The notes under the pieces were generated by a model that was not told the DNA's origin, did no database searches, and was given only the letters and a program-made list of their open reading frames with translations. A stretch of 64,000 nt of DNA from Mycobacterium paragordonae (GTDB lineage Bacteria; Actinomycetota; Actinomycetes; Mycobacteriales; Mycobacteriaceae). Made by a program: the position numbers and the translations under genes. Shown one piece after another: positions 52,641 to 64,000 of this stretch (position 1 is the first letter of the stretch; each line of letters starts with the position of its first letter). The DNA lies in assembly GCF_003614435.1 (NCBI RefSeq), contig NZ_CP025546.1:1116001-1180000 (forward strand), in the 5' to 3' direction.

Positions 52641-52867
52641 GCCGCACGCTGTCGTCTCGTGCTGTTCACCTGGTGAGCGGCCGTCGCGGAATTAACCACA
52701 ACTTCCCACAACTTGCCGCGCGCACCCCTTGACGACGAGGCCTAAACGGGTCAATCTGTTGGGCAGCATGTGTCGTATCTGTCCACGGACAACTCGAGGT
52801 CGCCAGCCAGCGCCATCGTTCGTCGTAAGTCCAAGGACGGCGTATGACTGCTAATTGTCGTGGGTAT

Positions 52868-52896
52868 TTGAGGAATGCGCGCGTCTGCGCTATTGT
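52868..52896 (+). promoter_or_regulatory. Proximal rpoB promoter
   Basis: TTGAGG (52868-52873) and TATTGT (52891-52896) are separated by exactly 17 bases. Transcription would start near 52903, giving a leader of about 220 bases before the rpoB start. This is the better of the two promoter candidates. Confidence 0.55.
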
Positions 52897-53114
52897 TGGA
52901 CGTTGCGCTGGCTACTTCCTGCCCACCTCACAATCGCCTCTTGGCCGCTAACGACACTGTGGTCTTAGCCTGAGCCCCACTCCGTGGCTCAGCTTCAGTT
53001 GCGTGCGTGAGATCCGGACAGTTCGTCCGCCAGCCGAACCGACACAATTATCTGCGGCGAACAGGCTTTGGTGGGCACCGGGTCGCACCGGCTTCTACTT
53101 CGAGTTCTCGTTAG

Positions 53115-56609
<3,495 letters not shown>

Positions 56610-56629
56610 ATACAGCTAGTAGTAACTAA

Positions 56630-60604
<3,975 letters not shown>

Positions 60605-60616
60605 TCCGGCAAGCAC

Positions 60617-60660
60617 AAGCAAAAGCCCCCGCACGCATGGCGTGTCGGGGGCTTTTGCTT
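60617..60660. terminator. Terminator after rpoC, likely bidirectional
   Basis: AAGCAAAAGCCCCCG plus CACGC (60617-60636) pairs with GCGTG-T-CGGGGGCTTTTGCTT (60640-60660), a stem of about 20 bp with one bulge and a 3-base loop. T runs stand on both sides when read on either strand. It separates rpoC from the convergent ceramidase gene. Confidence 0.92.
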
Positions 60661-60669
60661 GCGCCGAAC

Positions 60670-62637
60670 TCAGCGCACCGTGAACTCATGGGTGGTGGCC
60701 TGGAACGGCTCGAGCCGGCCGTAGCTGTCCCGGGCCATTCCGTGATGGACGATGCGGTAGTGCCCGGGCGCCGCATCGGCCGGGATGTCCCAGCGGATGC
60801 GCACATGTGAGCCACTGCGCCCCTCGCGCTGCCACTGGAACGTCGTCGACCAGTCGCCGTCGTCGGCAACGCGCACCCAGTCGTCTCCGATGAGGTGGAC
60901 CACTTCGAGAAAGGTCCGGTTGCGGTGGACGTCGTTGTTGGGGAACGCGCTGACGAACACGGCTTCCGCTGAGTCGCCCGGACGGTACGTCGCGTCCGGT
61001 TCGGCGACAATGGCGCCGAAGGAACCGGTGTCGGCAGGGGCGGAGCGCAGCCAGCTTCTCGGCTTGCGGGGCCGCGGCCGGGCGCCTGGCGTCACCGCCC
61101 GGCCGTCACGCATGGCTTCGGCCAGTCCGGCGACGGTCTGCATGAGTGCCGGCAACTCCCACCGCCCGAAAAGGGTGCTGCCGCCCTCATAGCGCTGCTC
61201 CAGATACTCCTCGGGCGTGGTCACGTAATGGATGTAGGCGTTGCTGTACCCCACGCAGAGCACGTCATCGAGGTCGGCGCCGACGATCGATGCCACCGTG
61301 CGGCGCAACCGGAGACCCGAGACGATGGTCGGCTCGCCGGGAATGCCGATCAGATAAAGTCGCCCGATTCGCAGCAGCTGTACGGGTACGACCTCCTGGA
61401 TGAAAGGCTGCAGCCGGTTCAGCAGGTGGGCCGGTAGCACCATCCCTTTGGGCTGCTGCGTCGCCCGCACCTTCTTGGCCAGTCGATAAATTCCGCGGGA
61501 AAGATTGTCCCAGAACGGATTTCGGCCCTGTCCCTGCTGAAAGCCGGGAAAGCCCTCGCCCTCGTCGGTCCCGGCGAACATCGCGGCGGCGATCATCGGC
61601 CGCCCGGTGCGGCGCGGTTGACCGTCGGGCGTGAACTGCCCGCGCACCTCGACCGCGCTGAGGTCGACGTAGGTGAGTCGGGAATCGACGCCGGTGCCGA
61701 TCGGGGTGCCCTGGTTTAGTTGCCCGAGCGCATCCTCGAATTGGGACAACCCGATCTGGCGGGTATTCGCCAATTCGTCTTCTTCCCTGGACGGGCCGTA
61801 TTCGATGGGCCCGTCCACGTGCGGACTCATGTCGCCCGGGTTGGTCTGGGCGAAGGCGGCGACGAGGTCGGGCTGGCCGGCAAGGTAGTCAGCGCCGCAA
61901 CGGGTGCGCTCCCAGTGATAGGCGGCGAAGCCCTTGTTGTCACCCGAGATGAAGAGGTTGCGGTTGGTCATGCTGGTGCCGTGGGTGGCGAAGAAATGAA
62001 TTGTGCCGACGGTCTTTTCGCCGCGATCGATCTGCACCAGCGTGGTGTGCGGGTCGATGCGGCCGGGAAAACACTCGCGGTCCGACACCGGGTTGCGGTC
62101 GAACGCGGCGGGGGAGCGGTTGATGCTCGCCCCGCGCAACTCACCGTGTGACAGGGCCACCTCCGCGGGCGCCAGGTCGTCGTGGGCGAAGCGCACCGAT
62201 TCGACGATGCCGTCCACGATCGCCGCGAAGGTTGCCGGCCGGAACCCGCTCGTGGACAGGTTGTACAGCAGGTGTCCGCAATAGCCGCCGGGGCCGGAAT
62301 GGGTGTGCGTCGTGGTGATCAAGGTGTTCTGCGCGGTGTAGGTGTTGCCGTACGACGTCGCCAACCGGCGCAGCACCTCGTCGGTCACGTTCTGCATCGG
62401 CAGCGGCAGTTCGGCGACCACCAGCAGAACCCGCGCGCCGTCTCGAGCCGGGTCGGCGAAGACGAACGCCCGCGACCGCAGCCGAAGGTGGATACCCGCG
62501 GTGCGCTGCCCGGTCTTGCCGTAGCCGAGCATGCCGCATTCGGCGGCCTCACCCGTGATATCCGAGATGCCCCTCCCCACCGAGAGCCCCACCGAAAGCG
62601 CCACCGCAAGGTTTGCCTCGTCCGTCACGCTCAACAC
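60670..62637 (-). CDS. Neutral/alkaline ceramidase
   Basis: 655 residues. Zinc site: THTHSGPGGYCG (two His) with more distal ligands; nucleophile serine in TNPGDMSPHVDG; FFATHGTSMTNRN and IGIPGEPTIVSGLRLR are other conserved blocks. The C-terminal immunoglobulin-like domain (about 540-655) ends THEFTVR. GTG at 62635-62637 has GGAG 6 bases upstream. Homologues begin nearer LSVGRGISDITGE, so the first 18 residues may be an extension or a weak signal-like segment. Ceramidases cut ceramide to sphingosine and fatty acid; the M. tuberculosis enzyme (Rv0669c) has this activity. Divergent from nfo. Confidence 0.93.
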   Translation of the reverse strand: MLSVTDEANLAVALSVGLSVGRGISDITGEAAECGMLGYGKTGQRTAGIHLRLRSRAFVFADPARDGARVLLVVAELPLPMQNVTDEVLRRLATSYGNTYTAQNTLITTTHTHSGPGGYCGHLLYNLSTSGFRPATFAAIVDGIVESVRFAHDDLAPAEVALSHGELRGASINRSPAAFDRNPVSDRECFPGRIDPHTTLVQIDRGEKTVGTIHFFATHGTSMTNRNLFISGDNKGFAAYHWERTRCGADYLAGQPDLVAAFAQTNPGDMSPHVDGPIEYGPSREEDELANTRQIGLSQFEDALGQLNQGTPIGTGVDSRLTYVDLSAVEVRGQFTPDGQPRRTGRPMIAAAMFAGTDEGEGFPGFQQGQGRNPFWDNLSRGIYRLAKKVRATQQPKGMVLPAHLLNRLQPFIQEVVPVQLLRIGRLYLIGIPGEPTIVSGLRLRRTVASIVGADLDDVLCVGYSNAYIHYVTTPEEYLEQRYEGGSTLFGRWELPALMQTVAGLAEAMRDGRAVTPGARPRPRKPRSWLRSAPADTGSFGAIVAEPDATYRPGDSAEAVFVSAFPNNDVHRNRTFLEVVHLIGDDWVRVADDGDWSTTFQWQREGRSGSHVRIRWDIPADAAPGHYRIVHHGMARDSYGRLEPFQATTHEFTVR

Positions 62638-62669
62638 CTTATGCTCCGACTCGCGTCCGAAGGCCTCAC

Positions 62670-62682
62670 TAGACTGGACGAG
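62670..62682 (+). promoter_or_regulatory. nfo -10 element, predicted leaderless start
   Basis: TAGACT (62670-62675) matches TANNNT and is 6 bases from the GTG at 62682, so the transcript should begin at the start codon. No ribosome binding site precedes it. Confidence 0.5.
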
Positions 62683-63437
62683 TGCTCATCGGTTCACATG
62701 TCCACCAAGACGACCCCCTTGCCGCAGCCCAGGCAGACGGTGCCGACGTGGTTCAGTTCTTCCTCGGCAATCCCCAGAGTTGGAAGAAACCGAAGCCGCG
62801 CGATGACGCCGAGACGCTGAAGACGTCCAGCGTGCCGCTGTATGTGCACGCGCCGTATCTGATCAACGTCGCGTCGGCCAACAACCGGATCCGGATTCCG
62901 TCGCGCAAAATTCTGCAGGACACCTGCGATGCGGCCTCGGCGATCAACGCGACCGCGGTGATCGTGCACGGCGGTCACGCCGACGACAACGACATGGAGG
63001 CCGGCTTCGAACGCTGGGTCAAGGCGCTGGATTATCTGGAAACCGACATGCAGATCTACCTGGAGAACACCGCGGGCGGCGACCATGCGATGGCCCGGTA
63101 CTTCGACACCATCGGCCGGCTGTGGGATCGCATCGGCGACAAGGGAATCGGCTTCTGTCTGGATACCTGCCACGCCTGGGCGGCCGGAGAGGCGCTGGTC
63201 GACGCCGTCGATCGGATCAAGGCGCTGACCGGCCGCATCGACCTGGTGCACTGCAACGACTCCAGGGATGCCGCCGGCTCCGGCGCAGACCGGCACGCCA
63301 ATTTCGGTACCGGCCAGATCGACCCGGATTTGCTCGTCGCCGTCGTCAGGGCCGCGGACGCCCCGGTCATCTGCGAGACCGCCGAAGAGGGCCGCAAGGA
63401 CGACATCGCATTCCTGCGCGACAACATCAGCGATTGA
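62682..63437 (+). CDS. nfo: Deoxyribonuclease IV (endonuclease IV, AP endonuclease)
   Basis: 251 residues, GTG start. TIM-barrel AP endonuclease motifs: [49 protein letters not shown] and [26 protein letters not shown]. These carry the trinuclear zinc ligands (His, Glu and Asp residues). The length is typical of the mycobacterial End protein (Rv0670). It cuts DNA 5' of abasic sites in base-excision repair. It is divergent from the ceramidase with 44 bases between. Confidence 0.95.
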   Translation: MLIGSHVHQDDPLAAAQADGADVVQFFLGNPQSWKKPKPRDDAETLKTSSVPLYVHAPYLINVASANNRIRIPSRKILQDTCDAASAINATAVIVHGGHADDNDMEAGFERWVKALDYLETDMQIYLENTAGGDHAMARYFDTIGRLWDRIGDKGIGFCLDTCHAWAAGEALVDAVDRIKALTGRIDLVHCNDSRDAAGSGADRHANFGTGQIDPDLLVAVVRAADAPVICETAEEGRKDDIAFLRDNISD

Positions 63438-63451
63438 GGGCTTGAAGCCCG

Positions 63452-64000
63452 CTAGCCGGTGACCCGCTGATCTAACTCGCCGGCCGACTCGAGTCCGTCG
63501 AGTTCCATTGGCTCGCTGCATAACTCGTGCGCTTCGTCGGCGGAGAGCCCGAACATTCGCAGCAGGTCCCGCGTCACCTGATCGGCGGTCTGCGCGGCGT
63601 CGCGCTCGGGTTCGGCCTGGATCAGCTGTCCCAGCCCCAGGAGTGCCCCGGCGGCGACCGCCATCGCCAGCTTGGGGTCGGCCACCTGAAATCGTCCCGA
63701 CGCCGCCGCCGCGGCGATGTCGCGCCTGGCGCGCGGAGCCAGCCCCCGTTCGGCGGTGATCAGTTCCAGTCCGTGGTTGAGGACCATCCGGCTCTCCGGC
63801 CGGCAAAACATGCGCCCGGTCAGCCGGAAACTGAAGGCGAACACCGCGGCGGGATCGTCGATCGACGCCGTCAACGCATCGAGCAGGGCACCGTGCGCGT
63901 CGAGGGCGGCGTCGATCGCGGCGTCGAACAACTGCTCTTTGCTCTCGAAGTGGTTGTAGAAGGAGCCCACCCCGACGTCGGCGGCCTCGCAGATGTCCTG
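63452..64000 (-). CDS. TetR-family regulator, N-terminus beyond window edge
   Basis: 182 residues are present; the frame is still open at base 64000, so the start lies outside. The visible N-terminal part reads QDICEAADVGVGSFYNHFESKEQLFDAAI, the recognition helix end of a TetR HTH. The rest is the helical ligand domain, ending ESAGELDQRVTG. It is convergent with nfo, 14 bases apart. Its target genes lie out of view. Confidence 0.85.
   Translation of the reverse strand, partial: QDICEAADVGVGSFYNHFESKEQLFDAAIDAALDAHGALLDALTASIDDPAAVFAFSFRLTGRMFCRPESRMVLNHGLELITAERGLAPRARRDIAAAAASGRFQVADPKLAMAVAAGALLGLGQLIQAEPERDAAQTADQVTRDLLRMFGLSADEAHELCSEPMELDGLESAGELDQRVTG

Overview
The window is about 67% GC chromosomal DNA from a mycobacterium, most likely a slow-growing species that makes oxygenated mycolic acids. 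The evidence is the gene set itself: four mycolic acid cyclopropane-synthase-type methyltransferases (mmaA4-A3-A2-A1) next to lipG, the mycolate dehydratase genes hadABC, mkl (the Mce transporter ATPase), and the run rpmG2-hadABC-trpT-secE-nusG-rplK-rplA ... rplJ-rplL ... rpoB-rpoC. This order matches the Rv0629c-Rv0670 region of M. tuberculosis as I remember it. Several blocks not known from that order are interleaved.

Layout. 1-6700: the 3' end of a GH92 mannosidase, then on the minus strand a VIT/von Willebrand A membrane protein with a small Ser/Thr kinase, and a polytopic membrane protein with a degenerate kinase-like domain. 6842-11683: a SAM methyltransferase, an amidohydrolase, an HNH nuclease, a VapBC toxin-antitoxin pair and a TVP38-type membrane protein. 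11676-20052: recC-recB-recD, transcribed leftward with 4-base overlaps. 20150-23519: a plus-strand accessory block (nitroreductase, acyltransferase, SRPBCC protein, cyanase, patatin). 23636-26368: echA3, a membrane-anchored unknown, a glyoxalase II-like hydrolase and an orphan antitoxin. 26467-31219: tRNA-Thr, tRNA-Met, rpmG2, hadABC, tRNA-Trp, secE, nusG, rplK, rplA. 31435-33351: an ECF42-type sigma factor with its DGPF/YCII partner. 33435-39711: the mma cluster, lipG and an ABC1-family kinase. 39807-47690: two DinB-like proteins divergent from a WYL regulator, which leads a GH38 mannosidase/unknown/ROK kinase operon. 47834-49109: rplJ-rplL with an L10-type leader and terminator. 49126-52553: a TetR regulator divergent from a carotenoid oxygenase, then mkl. 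52554-60660: rpoB-rpoC with promoters and terminator. 60670-64000: a neutral ceramidase, endonuclease IV and a truncated TetR gene.

How the parts work together. HadABC does the dehydration step of FAS-II elongation, and the MmaA enzymes then modify the meromycolate chain (hydroxyl, methoxy, cyclopropane). The transcription and translation genes carry readable RNA control: an L1 target upstream of rplA that looks like the 23S rRNA L1 site, a hairpin in the rplJ leader, and strong terminators after rplL and rpoC. RecBCD and endonuclease IV are repair functions. WYL, GH38, the unknown protein and the ROK kinase form one tightly packed glycan or sugar operon.

The least explained items are the kinase plus VIT/vWA pair with a degraded metal site, the flippase-like protein with a pseudokinase domain, the HNH protein with a large unrecognised N-terminal domain, a perfect 55-bp tandem repeat that copies the end of rplA, and two related intergenic inverted repeats. 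I found no CRISPR array, insertion sequence, prophage or replication origin.
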